From positions 618,501 through 682,500 of the forward strand of contig WPIO01000075.1 in NCBI GenBank assembly GCA_009760855.2: a stretch of DNA of 64,000 nucleotides. Reading direction: 5' to 3'. The DNA comes from Cristatella mucedo (taxonomy: Eukaryota; Bryozoa; Phylactolaemata; Cristatellidae). A program made the translations under genes and the position numbers. Position 1 is the first letter of the stretch; the number at the start of each line of letters is the position of its first letter. Below the pieces are notes generated by a model. It was not told the origin of the DNA, searched no databases, and worked only from the letters and a program-made list of their open reading frames with translations. Below are positions 24,360-34,794 of this stretch, one piece after another.

Positions 24360-24515
24360 ATGGATCCAAAAATTAGTAATACAATTCAAGATATTAGTCA
24401 AGGTAGAAAATTAAAATTAACTGATGAACTTATTAAAATTACATTTGAAATGTGTACCCATGAAGATAAATATGAGGAACTTAAAATTAAAGCAAGAGAG
24501 TTAAAAAAGAATTAG
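24360..24515 (+). CDS. Small hypothetical protein, 51 aa
   Basis: A short intact frame, charged and probably helical (for example MDPKISNTIQDISQGRKLKL), ending with a Lys-rich tail. An AGTATAT box directly precedes the ATG, as at neighbouring viral starts. Its central part loosely resembles the preceding 90-aa protein (an EICDTCDKLMEC-like and EMCTHEDKYEEL pair), so it may be a diverged duplicate. No family recognised. Confidence 0.45.
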   Translation: MDPKISNTIQDISQGRKLKLTDELIKITFEMCTHEDKYEELKIKARELKKN

Positions 24516-24546
24516 ATGTTTTCTATTTTTTATAATAGTATAGGAA

Positions 24547-25094
24547 ATGTCGACAGCAACTGAAGTATCTGACCGAAATCTTGCTACATCTGCAACTCTG
24601 CTGAAAGCATATGTTGACTATCTTGTAAAGTCTAGAATGACTGCTTATGATCAACAGACACTCGACTCAGATATCTCAATTATAAGAGATACATCTGTAA
24701 AAAAGTTTTATATAGATGAATGTGACATTGAAGCACAAAAGGTAATCGCTTCTGGAATGGCAAGTGTAACAAGTGATTTTGAAGCATCAGTTAGATCTAA
24801 AGTTGATACTCTTCTTGATACACCTGGAGAAATCTCAGGATATACAACATGGATTGCTAGTCAGTTACCAACACTTTCAACAGTTATCTCAGGCGTTGCA
24901 GGAATGAAACCAGATATCTCTAGAATTGTTAAGGATGTTATGCAATTCTACCTGATATTACTGATGGAACAAGTGCTAGACAAAAGGCAACACTTGCTGC
25001 TCTAGCTGCCCCAGTTGCTCAAACAGTTGTTGATCCAGCAGTCGTTGATCTGAATGTGCCAGTTTCTGATACGATTCCAGCAACCACACTGTAA
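24547..25094 (+). pseudogene. Hypothetical viral protein, about 180 aa, one frameshift
   Basis: The first frame (24547 to about 24945) starts MSTATEVSDRNLATSATLL. The continuation in the next frame runs to a TAA at 25092-25094 and is rich in Ala, Val, Pro and Asp (LNVPVSDTIPATTL). A single indel near 24945 separates them. An ATAGTATAGG box precedes the ATG. The long helical N-terminal half and Ala/Pro-rich tail would suit a structural or scaffolding role, but that is a guess. No copy B homologue. Confidence 0.5.
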
Positions 25095-25113
25095 ATAATT
25101 TATTTATATAGAA

Positions 25114-25479
25114 ATGAATGTAGAAACTAGAAGTAAAAATTGTCTAACAGTTGCACAAGGGCAACAGACTATAAAGATTTGTTCATATCCCAGGGGGGGA
25201 ATTGAAGATATTAGGAGTAAATTATTAGAAGCATAAAATTAGTTTTAGAATATAAAGCTTTAAGAGTAGATCATTCAGAAAAAGAAATGGCATATATATT
25301 TACAAAAGTTAGAGATGGGTCAATCTTTTCAGAGTTTCTTAAAGATTTGAAAATAGATAAAATAAATAGTCTAAAATCAGAAGCATACTCTAAAAAATAA
25401 AATTAACAAAACAATTAACAGGAAAGGAATACAGCACACCAACAGAGCTTATTCAAGAAAGTCTAGATTGGAAAGTTTA
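25114..25479 (+). pseudogene. Small hypothetical viral gene, broken
   Basis: The ATG at 25114 follows a TATATAGAA box. The opening frame stops at 25234 after about 40 codons. Further open stretches in other frames (about 25235-25400 and 25388-25479, the last ending ESLDWKV) appear to belong to the same gene. It converges on and slightly overlaps the minus-strand fibre gene ending at 25477. Not recognised. Confidence 0.4.
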
Positions 25480-26473
25480 ACTATATTGACTTATAACAAC
25501 ATCGGCTAAAGTAATTTCAATAACATTTGAAGCACTTGGAGTTATCATATTATTATAATGTAAAGCAGGAAAATTGATAGCTATGAAAATACTATTAGTA
25601 TAAACATCAAACTTTGTTATATAGTCACTTGATAATAATATATAATTATTTTCAACTCCGTAATAAGTGATATTAGGAAAATTAGAAACAAAGAAATTTG
25701 GTGAGTAGATTTTGTGATAATAATCTCTAACTATAAAATTTCCTACATTAGCAATATTTATATTTATTTCCATTTTAACATCAAAATATTTTACTCTAGT
25801 CATATTCACGTCCGTTAATATAATCGATTTTTCAGTTATTTGTTTCTCTGTAACATTTAAAAATGAATAGTTTTCTCCAAAAATACTTAAAGACATAGGC
25901 ATACTTTCATAATCATATCATAAAGATCTTTTATTCTCAATCTTATTTTTGAATAATATATTGGTAATTTTCCTATATCAGATATTCTAGCTAAGTAATG
26001 GTCTCTATTGTAATCTAGATTACTATAAAAACCTGACAGATTTTCTATCTTACTGAAACTTATGGAACCTGTATCAATTTGTGGAAGATTGTGCATGAAA
26101 AGTCCAGATAGATCTCTATTTGTTAGATAAATACTAACAACATCATCTACTTTTTTACCATTATTTATTTCACCTACAACTATTAGTTCATTAACTGTTA
26201 AATCACCATTTACTGTAAAATCTGCCTTAGTATCAGTGCACTCTTTTGTTGCAACATCATTTCCTTTTATCGGAGCTAGTACATTGACATATTTTTTGAG
26301 TTTGCACATATGTTACCTCTTACAACTTGGTCTGAATCTTTTCTTATATAGTTGTTATCAGCAAATGATTTTCCAACAGCTTCTAATGAATCAAAGTTGC
26401 TTCCAAGATTTACTTTTCTATTTTCAGACATATCTAATGTTCCAATCATTTGTAAATCTTTTCTGCTTAGCAT
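25477..26473 (-). pseudogene. Fibre/adhesin-like protein 3, copy A
   Basis: Minus-strand gene in at least three frames (26473-26276, 26309-25887, 25902-25477), with shifts near 26290 and 25895. The N-terminal part has the repeat style of phage tail and virus fibres: a structure-forming segment followed by a GNDVATKECTDTK-type linker and a VNGDLTVNELIV strand. The C-terminal ~140 residues are beta-rich, compatible with a receptor-binding head. Its likely role is host attachment. It belongs to a cluster of three similar minus-strand genes and is not retained in copy B. Confidence 0.6.
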
Positions 26474-26552
26474 TATGCTATTGCTATATAAACAGTAACA
26501 TTTATTTCTCTATCTAACAAACTTGATCATGATATAAAAGTAGAATTAGCAA

Positions 26553-27345
26553 CTATTTTTTACTAGCATCTAACATACAGCTACCACACAACTGATCAGC
26601 CTGTGTTGTTAATGTTGATGGTGGTGGCATAAGTACTTTTGTTATTTCAGAAACTTCATACACAACTCCAATAACAATTAGACCTCTTTGAATTACAATG
26701 TTGTTAATGTTAGCAATCAATCTACCAGTAATTTTTCTGCCATATACTTGTGTAGTTAGCGAGCCATCCATTGTTCCTTTAAAATCTACAGCTGTAACAT
26801 TTCCACTTATTTTCCGCAGATAACCAAGATTTACTCCATCATTCGGATTTACAGGATCTTCCCGTATAATGATGGGATTATTCATATTCAAAGGGCCATT
26901 CATTCTTGCATCATTATATTTTACAAAGTTAGCATCCATATATGCAACTGTTGCAACATTAGTTGCTAATGATGGTGTTGCTGCATTAGAAATATTTAAT
27001 TTTCCTTCTACAAATAAATTTCCATTAACATATCCACCAGTTTTTGATATTTTAGTATCAGCATAATCTTTTGTAGCAGCATCACTTGGATTAACAGGAT
27101 TAGCAAGATCTACCACTCTATGATTATTCATATCAAGATCACCATCAGCAGTCGTACCTCTAGATACTTTTGTTACAAATTTTGTATCAATATACTTTCT
27201 GTTTACATCTGTAGGATCGATCGAAAGGATCTCCAAGATTTTTAATTAGATTTTGATTCATATTTAAAGACCCATTCATAATATCTCCAGTCTTACGAAT
27301 GTAATTTTTTTGGTTAGATCCTTTTCTACGATATCCAAGCGACAT
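26553..27345 (-). pseudogene. Fibre/adhesin-like protein 2, copy A
   Basis: Starts MSLGYRRKGSNQ at 27345, immediately after the stop of fibre 1. It contains repeats of the form 'structured turn, DLANPVNPSDAATKDYADTK' seen in trimeric phage tail fibres, and related segments such as NNPIIIREDPVNPNDGVN. A frameshift near 27215 splits the N-terminal ~45 residues from the rest. The last 40 residues are Pro/Thr-rich with two Cys (QLCGSCMLDASKK). Its likely function is attachment at capsid vertices. A truncated homologue lies at 43712-44020. Confidence 0.65.
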
Positions 27346-27346
27346 T

Positions 27347-28210
27347 CTATACAGTAGTAATAATAAAAGCAATGTATGTAACATTACTTGCAACTCTTAA
27401 ATTATCTATTATATAAATGCATGACCCATCAAGGCTAATAACTAAAAGAAGAGTGCCAGATACACCATAAGTGTTGTCACTAGTTAACTCTAAAAACGTT
27501 CCAGTAGTATTAGAACACCAGAGAATATTGGATAGTGTTTGATTTGAAAGTTTGCTACTGAACCAGCAACAAAAGTTTTATGAGGTGTTGAATAGCCTAT
27601 TAAATTTCCTTGCAGATTAAAAACTGCAATATCTGCAGGAGTTCCTTTTAATTTAGAACTTTCTGTTCCTCTTCCATTTACATTAATATTAAATATGTTT
27701 AACGGAGCAATAGTTGAATCATTTGTAAAATCAGTAAGTCTTAAGTACAAAGTAAAACATTTATAAGAATCAACAGATTGCTTTGTTACAACATCTGAAT
27801 TTTTTAAAGAGGTAATTCTGTTTGATCCTAGATCAAGAGTACTATTAGAGTTACCATTGAAAACTTGAGTCATACTTTTTAGTAATCCATAGTTTATTAC
27901 TTTGTAAGGCCTAGAATCTTGATATACAGTTCCGTCAGCAGATCTTCCAGATATACCAGTAACATTTTTACAGTTCAGCTGAGATGACATTTTTGCACTA
28001 TTCTTTGGAAGTAAATCAGATAAGTTAGAAACAGAAGCTATTTCTCCTGAAACATTAGTTGCTACAGTTTTAAAAAAAGTCTGAATTGAGAGCATAATCT
28101 AATCTTATTGCATCTCCATCATTTACTGGAAAGCCAAGGTTTGTAATACTATTTCCATTAGCATCAAGGTCACTAAAAATATTGCCATTAATCTTACTAA
28201 TACTATCCAT
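27347..28210 (-). pseudogene. Fibre/adhesin-like protein 1, copy A
   Basis: The ATG at 28210 opens with the same NGNSITNLGFPVNDGDAIRL-type repeat as the copy B homologue at 42835. A frameshift in a T run near 28085 and another near 27520 split the frame, and the stop is at 27347-27349. The middle part carries a second repeat (LDLGSNRITSLKNSDVVTK) and the C-terminus is beta-rich (SDNTYGVSGTLLLVIS). It is divergently oriented from the membrane/coiled-coil gene, with only 12 bp between the two start codons, an arrangement kept in copy B. Confidence 0.65.
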
Positions 28211-28222
28211 TCTTATATATAT

Positions 28223-29311
28223 ATGGAAAAATAAAAGAAAATCTTAAATCTGACTTAGATACAACAAAAAAAGTATTATCAGGAACAACAACAGCAACTG
28301 AGCTTGGGTCAAAAGCGATAATAAAAATTGCTCCATAGATTGCAGTGAAGCTAAGTCTGAGAGCCTCAAATAGAATTGCAACAATTGTTCCAAAAGTTTT
28401 GCAGTCATTCAAAGTAATTGGAACTGCTACAAAAGCACTTGGTGGATTTCTATCAGGAATAACAGGAATTGTAGATCTTGGTTTATTTATAAAAGAGATT
28501 GTTGATGATATTGCTTCAGGAAAGTATGGCAATGTATTTTGGAAAACAATTGCAGATAAAAAAGAAGGACTGACAAAAATGGTCGCATCACTAGAGGTTG
28601 GTTATAACATAAACGAGATTTTTCTAGAAGCAGAAAAATCTAAATCTGATTGGTACTTAGATCCTAGTAGATTTCTTTCAGAGACATTCGGAGAGGAAGT
28701 GAGTTAAGCTGCTTCACAATTAAATACAAAGGCTTGGAGTAAGAACTTTCTTGAAGTAAGATCAGGAGGATTTTTGCCTGCATTCCAGCAATCATACCAA
28801 GTATAGCTTCTATCATTGGAGCAGTTGGCTTAGGAGTTTCCATAGCAGTAAATGTTGCAGGATCGATTAAGAAGATTATTGATACAACAATTTATACTGC
28901 AAAAGCTCCAAAAATGGATACCCATGAAGAACGAATGAGTGCTTTGAGTTTACAAAGTGAAAGACTAAAGAACGCAATTACAGACATAAAAAATATGATA
29001 GAATTACTTGATAGAAACATTGATATATATTTGAGTGACAAAGTGCAGAATAGTGAGGTTAAAAACAGATTAGATTATCTTAAAACTGGAAAATAACTTT
29101 TAGAAGTATCTGGAGTTAGCTATTCGGATGGGTTAAAAGAAGACATAAAAAAGTAGAATCTAGTACGATTGGAGGGAAAAAATCGTGTGACTATAAAGCT
29201 GAGAGTGCATTGCTACTAGCTAATCTTTTTGCGCAAGGTAAATCCCAAGAACAAATATATAATGAAATGATAAAACTAAGGGATGAGTTAAAAAAAAGAT
29301 GCAGAAATTAA
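28223..29311 (+). pseudogene. Hydrophobic-segment and coiled-coil protein, copy A
   Basis: Homologous throughout to the copy B gene at 42822-41725. It has a glycine-rich amphipathic region (FKVIGTATKALGGFLSG...), a conserved YLDPSRFLSETFGEEVS block, a hydrophobic segment (best seen in copy B), and a C-terminal helical part (HEERMSALSLQSERLK) ending in LANLFAQGKSQEQIYNEMIK. Breaks include an early shift near 28230, TAG 28338-28340, TAA 28706-28708, shifts near 28780-28800, and a broken stretch 29095-29200. Membrane-active or minor capsid roles are conceivable from the hydrophobic segment, but no family was identified. Confidence 0.6.
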
Positions 29312-29334
29312 AAATCTGTGTAGCGAACTATTTT

Positions 29335-29862
29335 TTAATCTCCTGTTAAAGTATAAGTAAAGTTTAATCGCGCGAATTTCAAATGACGGCGTATTGCTAC
29401 GAGATCACGTACTTCAGCAGCTGTAATAGGATTGTTGAAATATCCTAAGTGATATCTTTGTTTCTCTATAGAAATATAAGATTGTCATTTTTTATCTCTT
29501 TTATGAAAACTAACTCCAATAAAGTTTGAAGTATTATATTTTTGTTTTCCCTTATTTCTTTGATTTTCAGAATGAGTTGCTAATCTTAAGTTACTAATTC
29601 TATTATCCGACTTCACTCCATTCACGTGGTCAATTTGACAGATTGGCAACTCTTTTTTCATTATTAACCAGATAATACGATGTGCTTGGTACACTTTGCA
29701 ATCTATTTGTATTTCTCTATATCCGTGGTAATGAATTTAACCAGCAATACTTCCAGCTCTTGCTGTTCCTCTTCTATTAACTCTCCAAAAGATTTTCCCA
29801 GTATCTGGATTATAGTCCAATAGCTCCATAACTCGGTTTCTAAAAGCTTCAACTCAATCCAT
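29335..29862 (-). pseudogene. HNH endonuclease with AP2-like DNA-binding domain, copy A
   Basis: One minus-strand frame of 175 codons containing three in-frame stops (29854-29856, 29734-29736, 29482-29484). It shows the standard layout of HNH/AP2 homing-type nucleases: an N-terminal FRNRVMELLDYNPDTGKIFW segment, the HNH core ICQIDHVNG...DNRISNLR...EN at about 29560-29650, and an AP2-like C-terminus with GVSFHK, HLGYF and FARLN. Such enzymes cut double-stranded DNA and spread their own gene. It converges on the membrane/coiled-coil gene with a 23-bp gap. The copy B homologue is at 41150-41728. Confidence 0.85.
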
Positions 29863-29917
29863 TTTGATATAAAATAGTTTAATTTGCCTTTAAATAAAAA
29901 TTTAATTATGTATAGAA

Positions 29918-30689
29918 ATGGAATACCATGACGTAAAGTTGAAACTGTCAGACCATCAAGCAAACCTAATACATGAGTCTGATAAACCAATATCGATAAG
30001 ATTAAAAAAGAAGACTTATCAGGTCCTATTTCTGTATTTGTAACAAAAACACAACTTGCTAGAATTGAAAAGTGTAAGTCAAAAAACACTGGCATGCAAT
30101 TGAATATAAGTTTGAAGCAACTAAAACAAAATAAAAAAGTTGGCTCGGGCATAGTAGATTTCATAAATAAACTTACTGGAAACCACGAAATGCACCTAAA
30201 ACTCCCTTTATGAGTAAAATCTGAACTTGTACCAGGCGGAAGTTTTAGCAATACTAATCGTTACAGCTATGCCGGACCGGGAACAAAATTTACTCAAAGA
30301 ATGCGTGAGGGCTATGAGGGCACGAATGATTTAGATAGATCTGCTTTAGTCAACGATAGCTTATACACTGAAACTGGATCAATGACTGAACCTAAAAGAA
30401 CAGAAATAAGAAACTTGTCAGACTTGGTATTAGCTGAATCTGCTGCTAGAATTGCGCTCGATCCAAGACAACCATATTATGTTCGTGAAGATGCAAAGAC
30501 AGTTGCGGCCGTGATGAGCGCGAAAGCTAAGCTTGGACTTGGAATTCTATCCGGCGGAGCTCTAAACGACTCATTTGCTACTGATTTTCTAAAAGATAAA
30601 ATAAGTAATCCTGCTAGTCTTAATGAGAAAAAAATTATGCTCGAGGAATTGTAGATAGAATGCTTGATATAACTCGGAAAAGGATCTAA
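29918..30689 (+). pseudogene. Phospholipase A2-like protein, copy A
   Basis: The ATG follows a GTATAGAA box. The centre carries a parvovirus VP1-type PLA2 signature: the calcium-loop YAGPGTKFTQR, then about 25 residues on the catalytic helix, here VNDSLYTE where the copy B gene has IHDYTYTE. The catalytic His is therefore Asn in this copy. The rest (ARIALDP...VREDAKTVAAVMSAKAKLGLG) is conserved between copies. Breaks are a frameshift near 30010-30020, a TGA at 30211-30213, and a frameshift near 30632. In viruses with this domain it helps the particle breach endosomal membranes; that role here is inference. Confidence 0.75.
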
Positions 30690-30721
30690 ATAAATTTAAC
30701 TTAAAACTAATTTTATACTTT

Positions 30722-31210
30722 TTAGAACTCTGCTGGATTAAAAACTGATCTCTTTGGAGAACCATAAACTTTTACTTGGTCAATCTTTAGTCTAATATTT
30801 AATCTTGCTTCATTATTATAGTATTCTTTTGAAACATAACTTCCATCAAGAATTCCAGTGATACTAAAATCATTTCCTAATTTCTTAATTACGTCTGCAG
30901 GACTAGATACTTTAACTTGTTTATTATTCTCATCAAACATAATACTAGGTTTCTTTTCAAAATCAAATCTAATTCCAATTTTTGATCTTGTACTAGCATC
31001 AAATCCCTTGAATTCTAATTGTTCACTCGATCTATCTACGATATTTTGAATATAAGGAAGTGATTCTTCTGTTATATACATCCAAGCGCTAAGATAAGGT
31101 TTTGAATCTTTTGAAATTTTCTCTTCAACATGAGCGTGTGCAGGCTTTCCTTTAGGAATAACAACTGTAGAATTTTGGAGTACTACAAATTTCTTTTCTT
31201 GATTTTCCAT
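30722..31210 (-). CDS. Conserved hypothetical protein, 162 aa
   Basis: An intact frame, unusual among its broken neighbours, with a TATATAGA box ending directly at the ATG (31219-31211). Conserved features shared with the copy B gene (39787-40269) are STVVIPKGKPAHAHVEEK, SRSKIGIRF-like strands, FSITGILDG and a C-terminal RLKIDQVKVYG...FNPAEF. The alternating beta-strand pattern and basic surface would suit a small nucleic-acid-binding protein, for instance single-stranded DNA binding, which protein-primed replication needs. That is a hypothesis; no family was recognised. Confidence 0.65.
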   Translation of the reverse strand: MENQEKKFVVLQNSTVVIPKGKPAHAHVEEKISKDSKPYLSAWMYITEESLPYIQNIVDRSSEQLEFKGFDASTRSKIGIRFDFEKKPSIMFDENNKQVKVSSPADVIKKLGNDFSITGILDGSYVSKEYYNNEARLNIRLKIDQVKVYGSPKRSVFNPAEF

Positions 31211-31238
31211 TCTATATAGTGGAAATATTTTGTTTAAT

Positions 31239-32014
31239 TCAAATTAATAATTGCATGACTGTGCCAAAATCGACGAATTCCATTAATTTAAGGAAGATTA
31301 AGCACCTCATTTCACAATCCGTTTGATTAAACTTTTGCAGTTGAAAAGTCTGAAAACATGGTGTAACTTCAAAATATTCAATCACTTCTGGCATTGGAGG
31401 AGCACCTAACGAATCAAAATAAAAACATCGATCTCCAATTTTTTTAAGAGCTACCCAATGATATATTGTTAGATCCGATTTACCAGTATTTCAAATAAGA
31501 CACTGGTTCTCTTCTGGAGAACTTAATTCATCTCTTGCAAATACACCTCTGAGATTTTTTATTTCTAATTCTTTCACATAGTGATTAATTTCGAGGTCAG
31601 TTAGTGGTGCACTTTTTACTTTTTTATTAAACTGTTAATAGTTTTTCTTAGCTCAGAAAGAATAATTTCTTTAGTCATTTCACCACCAAACTTTTTCCCA
31701 TGAAATAAAACTCCAGTACCTAACTTTTTCCCATGAGCTAAAACTCCGGTACCTAACTTTTTCCCATGAGCTAAAACTCCAGTACCTAACTTTTTCCCAT
31801 GAGCTAAAACTCCAGTACCTAACTTTTTCCCATGAGCTAAAACTCCATTTCCAACAGTCTCAGATCTAAGCTTTACAAACTTTGACTTTTTACTCTCACA
31901 AATCACGCAAATTGCTTTAATCATTCCTCTAAGACCTTTTGTACTATCTATTTCACTATACTCCTCATGAATGCTATCTGTTGGCTTCTTACATTTCAAG
32001 CAGTAAATTTCCAT
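31239..32014 (-). pseudogene. PRO: Zinc-ribbon plus adenain-like cysteine protease, copy A
   Basis: The ATG at 32014 follows an ATTATAGAA box. Residues 1-60 form a zinc ribbon (CLKCKK ... CVICESKK). Then come five 11-residue repeats (GTGVLAHGKKL type) and a helical linker to a stop at 31616. One base out of frame, the protease domain continues from about 31612. It shows TDLEIN, the catalytic His in YHWVALKK, the acidic residue in FYFDSLG, Gln in LQKF, and Cys in TDCEMRCL. An extra TGA lies at 31491-31493, with the domain stop at 31239-31241. The domain would cleave capsid precursors. Copy B keeps ribbon and linker in frame up to the protease start, suggesting one original polypeptide. Confidence 0.8.
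31690..31856 (-). repeat. 33-bp coding tandem repeat, five units
   Basis: Near-identical 33-bp units containing CCCATGAGCTAAAACTCC (plus strand) encode the 11-residue repeat GTGVLAHGKKL. Copy B has about two diverged units at the same place (39250-39310). Confidence 0.95.
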
Positions 32015-32048
32015 TTCTATAATATAAAAACTTTTTTTAGTATAGGAC

Positions 32049-32720
32049 ATGTCTCTTTGAGTAAGAGCGTTTAATTTTGGGCAAGATGTGGATACTGGTC
32101 ATAAAGAACCTTTACCAAATGTTCCAATCAGAGCTTTAGTTTTGGGTCCAAGTGGTTCAGGTAAATCTCAACTTATCATGAATTTGATATTTTATGGAAT
32201 GCTTAATTATGATAGTTGTACAATTATTGCTTCAAGTTTAGACCAAAAATTGTATCGTGGACTTATGTCGATGACAAAAGAAAACAAAGCTTACTCATGG
32301 GTGAATGGGATTGATGCTATGCCAGAAGTAGACTCGTATAAGAACTGCAAGAATGTAGTTGTACTTGATGATTTAATGACTGAGGATCAGACAAAGATAT
32401 TAGACTATTTCACACAAGGAAGACATAAAGGTTTAAACATTTTCTACCTTGCTCAAGGATTTACAAACATACCTAGGAGAGAAATCAGAAACAATGTAAA
32501 TTTAATAGTAATCTTTAAGCAAAGCACAACTGACATTGAGTATATCCGTGATGCATACGTTGGAGATATTGATAAGAAAAAATTTAGAGAATGGGTTAAC
32601 TCTTGCACTAGAAACCGTTTTGGATATTGCGTGATAGACCTAACTAAGACTGAAAGTGAAGGTAGATTTTGGTCTGTTGATTCAGAGGGAAAGCAATTAA
32701 TGACATTTTTTAATTCTTAA
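32049..32720 (+). pseudogene. ATP: A32/FtsK-like DNA packaging ATPase, copy A
   Basis: Pumps DNA into the capsid. A Walker A motif GPSGSGKS lies at about codons 33-40 and Walker B NVVVLDDL at about codons 102-109, followed by the conserved YFTQGRHKGLNIFYLAQGF region and a sensor-like RNNVNLIVIFKQ. The length (~223 codons) is normal for Polinton ATPases. The start at 32049 is chosen because the copy B remnant begins at the equivalent ATG. A TGA at 32058-32060 interrupts codon 4. Otherwise the frame is open, and translation from GTG at 32088 would also include both Walker motifs. It is divergent from the protease gene, with 34 bp between starts. Confidence 0.9.
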
Positions 32721-32733
32721 TGGATATAGTAAA

Positions 32734-33922
32734 ATGTTTAATGGAAAAATTTACTCAAGTGGTAAAAATCCTTATAAAGGTAGCGTTCAAGAAGCACTTG
32801 ATTATGAATCTAAACTGCAAAACCTGCAAGATCTAAGAGATGCAAACATTTTAGAAAACTCTAGTGAGATTCAAAGAATAGAATCAGAAATTGCTATAAG
32901 AGATGCCGCTGAGCATAGACTAAATGAGCAAGCACTAGAGAGATCTACTGATAACTCGGGTAAAGTTGTTGTTGAGAAACTTAAAATAATTAGACCCAAA
33001 CTTGCTTTACAGATACAAAATAAAGAACAACTGCAGAAAGTCTTAGAAAACAAATACTAACCAGACATATCTAGTACTATTCAAAAAGCAAAAACAGCTG
33101 TTAGTGAAGGAAAGCATAGAAAAGCGATTACTATAGCAAATCAAGCAAAGACATATGCAGCCAATCCAGAAATACAAAAAGCTATTGATGTTGCTCAAAA
33201 AGGTTTAGCTGAAGAGTTAAATATAAATCCTACTACTGGCACTCCAAAGAGATCTTTAGTAGTACAAGATTTGAATAAAGCTAATCTAATTGAAATACTT
33301 AAAAGTAAAGAGGGATATCTACCAAATTATGTAACAAGAATAATAAATGAGATGGATAGTACAAATACAGATTTAAAACTATATGAGCTAGGACTAAAAC
33401 TGTATAATGAAAAAATGTATACTGCTGAAAAAGAATCAGAACAAACTGCTCATGATTTCCTAGAATATGCACAGAATTATTTTAGAGATGTCGAACAAAA
33501 AGATGAACTAAGTAAAGCATATGAATCAACAATTGATAAGAAGAAAGATTTACTTGATATTATTGGAGCAAAGAAAACTGGTGGAATATCTAAACCTATA
33601 AGAAAGATTGTTGAAAAACTTAGTGAGGAAAATCTTTCCAATGTTATTTCAGAGTTGGACAAAAATAAAAAAGAAGTGTTAAAGAGCAAAGAGTTTTAGA
33701 TTATTTAAGACCAAAAGTTGGCAAAGGAGTAGAAATAATTCCATTAGTTGTAAAGAATGATTATGAAATATTTGATAAGATTGAATTGTGGATTCGAGAG
33801 CTTGCTGCTGGAAATACTGGAGTAGGAAATTCTATTAGTGCTGCTGTTGATTACCTTGCAAAATCTAGAAAAGCTCCAAAGTCGTATGTTTCAAAAATCA
33901 ATAAACTTGTATATGATATATA
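32734..33922 (+). pseudogene. Coiled-coil hypothetical structural protein
   Basis: The first frame (32734-33060) starts MFNGKIYSSGKNPYKG and is Gln/Glu/Leu-rich coiled coil. An in-frame TAA at 33058-33060 is followed by continuing homologous-looking helix (33061-33699). A frameshift near 33690 leads to a last stretch ending KINKLVYDI, with its stop TAG at 33921-33923. Start follows GATATAGTAAA, a variant of the start-codon box. Its location between ATPase and capsid genes suggests a virion or scaffolding protein. Not recognised. Confidence 0.55.
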
Positions 33923-33925
33923 GAG

Positions 33926-34794
33926 ATGTCAGATCTTCTTGGTGTAGCTAAGGATATTCTAAAGAATGTTGAGTCAATCAAAAAGGATACCATTGCAAGG
34001 AAGGATATGTTTTTAACATAACTCGAACTACGAATCCTATTAGAGTAAACATCAATAACCCAATAAAGCTTAAGAATAAAAGGTTTAAACTATTTTTCAA
34101 AAAGTTCATTGGTACTAACTCTATTACAAATATAACATCTGCAAATAATACTTTCGTTTACAGACTTACAGGTGGATCCGATCGAATTGTAATAATACCT
34201 CCTGGGATATATGCTGCTGCTTCTGATTATGTAAATATTGGAATTGCTGATACAGTAAACAATTCTATTGTATTATCTGGAAATGATAAGTTTGTTTTAG
34301 GAATTGATACTGCTACTTCTAGTTCTTGGATTACTATGCCTGCTTGGTTTACATTTGCTGCTGTTAAGTCTACCATAGCTCCATTACTTGGATCTAGTGG
34401 AACTGTTTATACAACTGATAAAACATTGTCATTGAATACATATGCTGCAGATCCTGGAAAGCAGTTCAAACAAGTACTTACCGATCCTGGACAAAAAATT
34501 ATTTCAGAGAATGCAGTTTGTGTTTCCGACTTGAATTTAATTATTATAAACTGTAATTTGGTTGCTAGTGGAACTAGTTACATAAATAATATCGAAACAC
34601 AAGCTCTTAGAAGTTTTGCTTATAATTTCTATCCTTGGGAAAAAATGGTATATAAACCGAATACTCTTGAATATCACAATCTTGTTGGAGATTCTATTTC
34701 TGATATATTGATTACAATTGCAGACCAAAATTTGAAAGTTTTAGATTTTGGTTCGCAGCAGATTACTGTTGTAATAGAAATTATTGAAATATAA
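33926..34794 (+). pseudogene. Minor capsid (penton-like) protein candidate 1
   Basis: The ATG at 33926 sits in a GATATATAGAG box that also contains the stop of the gene before it. The first 32 codons end at a stop near 34020, and the main frame is open from about 34000 to 34794. It is beta-rich, with a C-terminal block (ISDILITIADQNLKVLDFG) resembling that of single-jelly-roll minor capsid proteins of Polinton-like viruses. It is followed by a second gene of similar design. The fold assignment rests on position and strand pattern, not on catalytic motifs. Confidence 0.55.

Noticed and set aside
29703-30251. Long minus-strand open frame of 182 codons
   Set aside because: It is antisense to the PLA2-like gene and, at its end, out of frame with the HNH gene. 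The conserved homologous proteins are in other frames in both copies.
31690-31856. CRISPR-like regular array
   Set aside because: The 33-bp units are adjacent without spacers, coding and in frame. This is a protein repeat.
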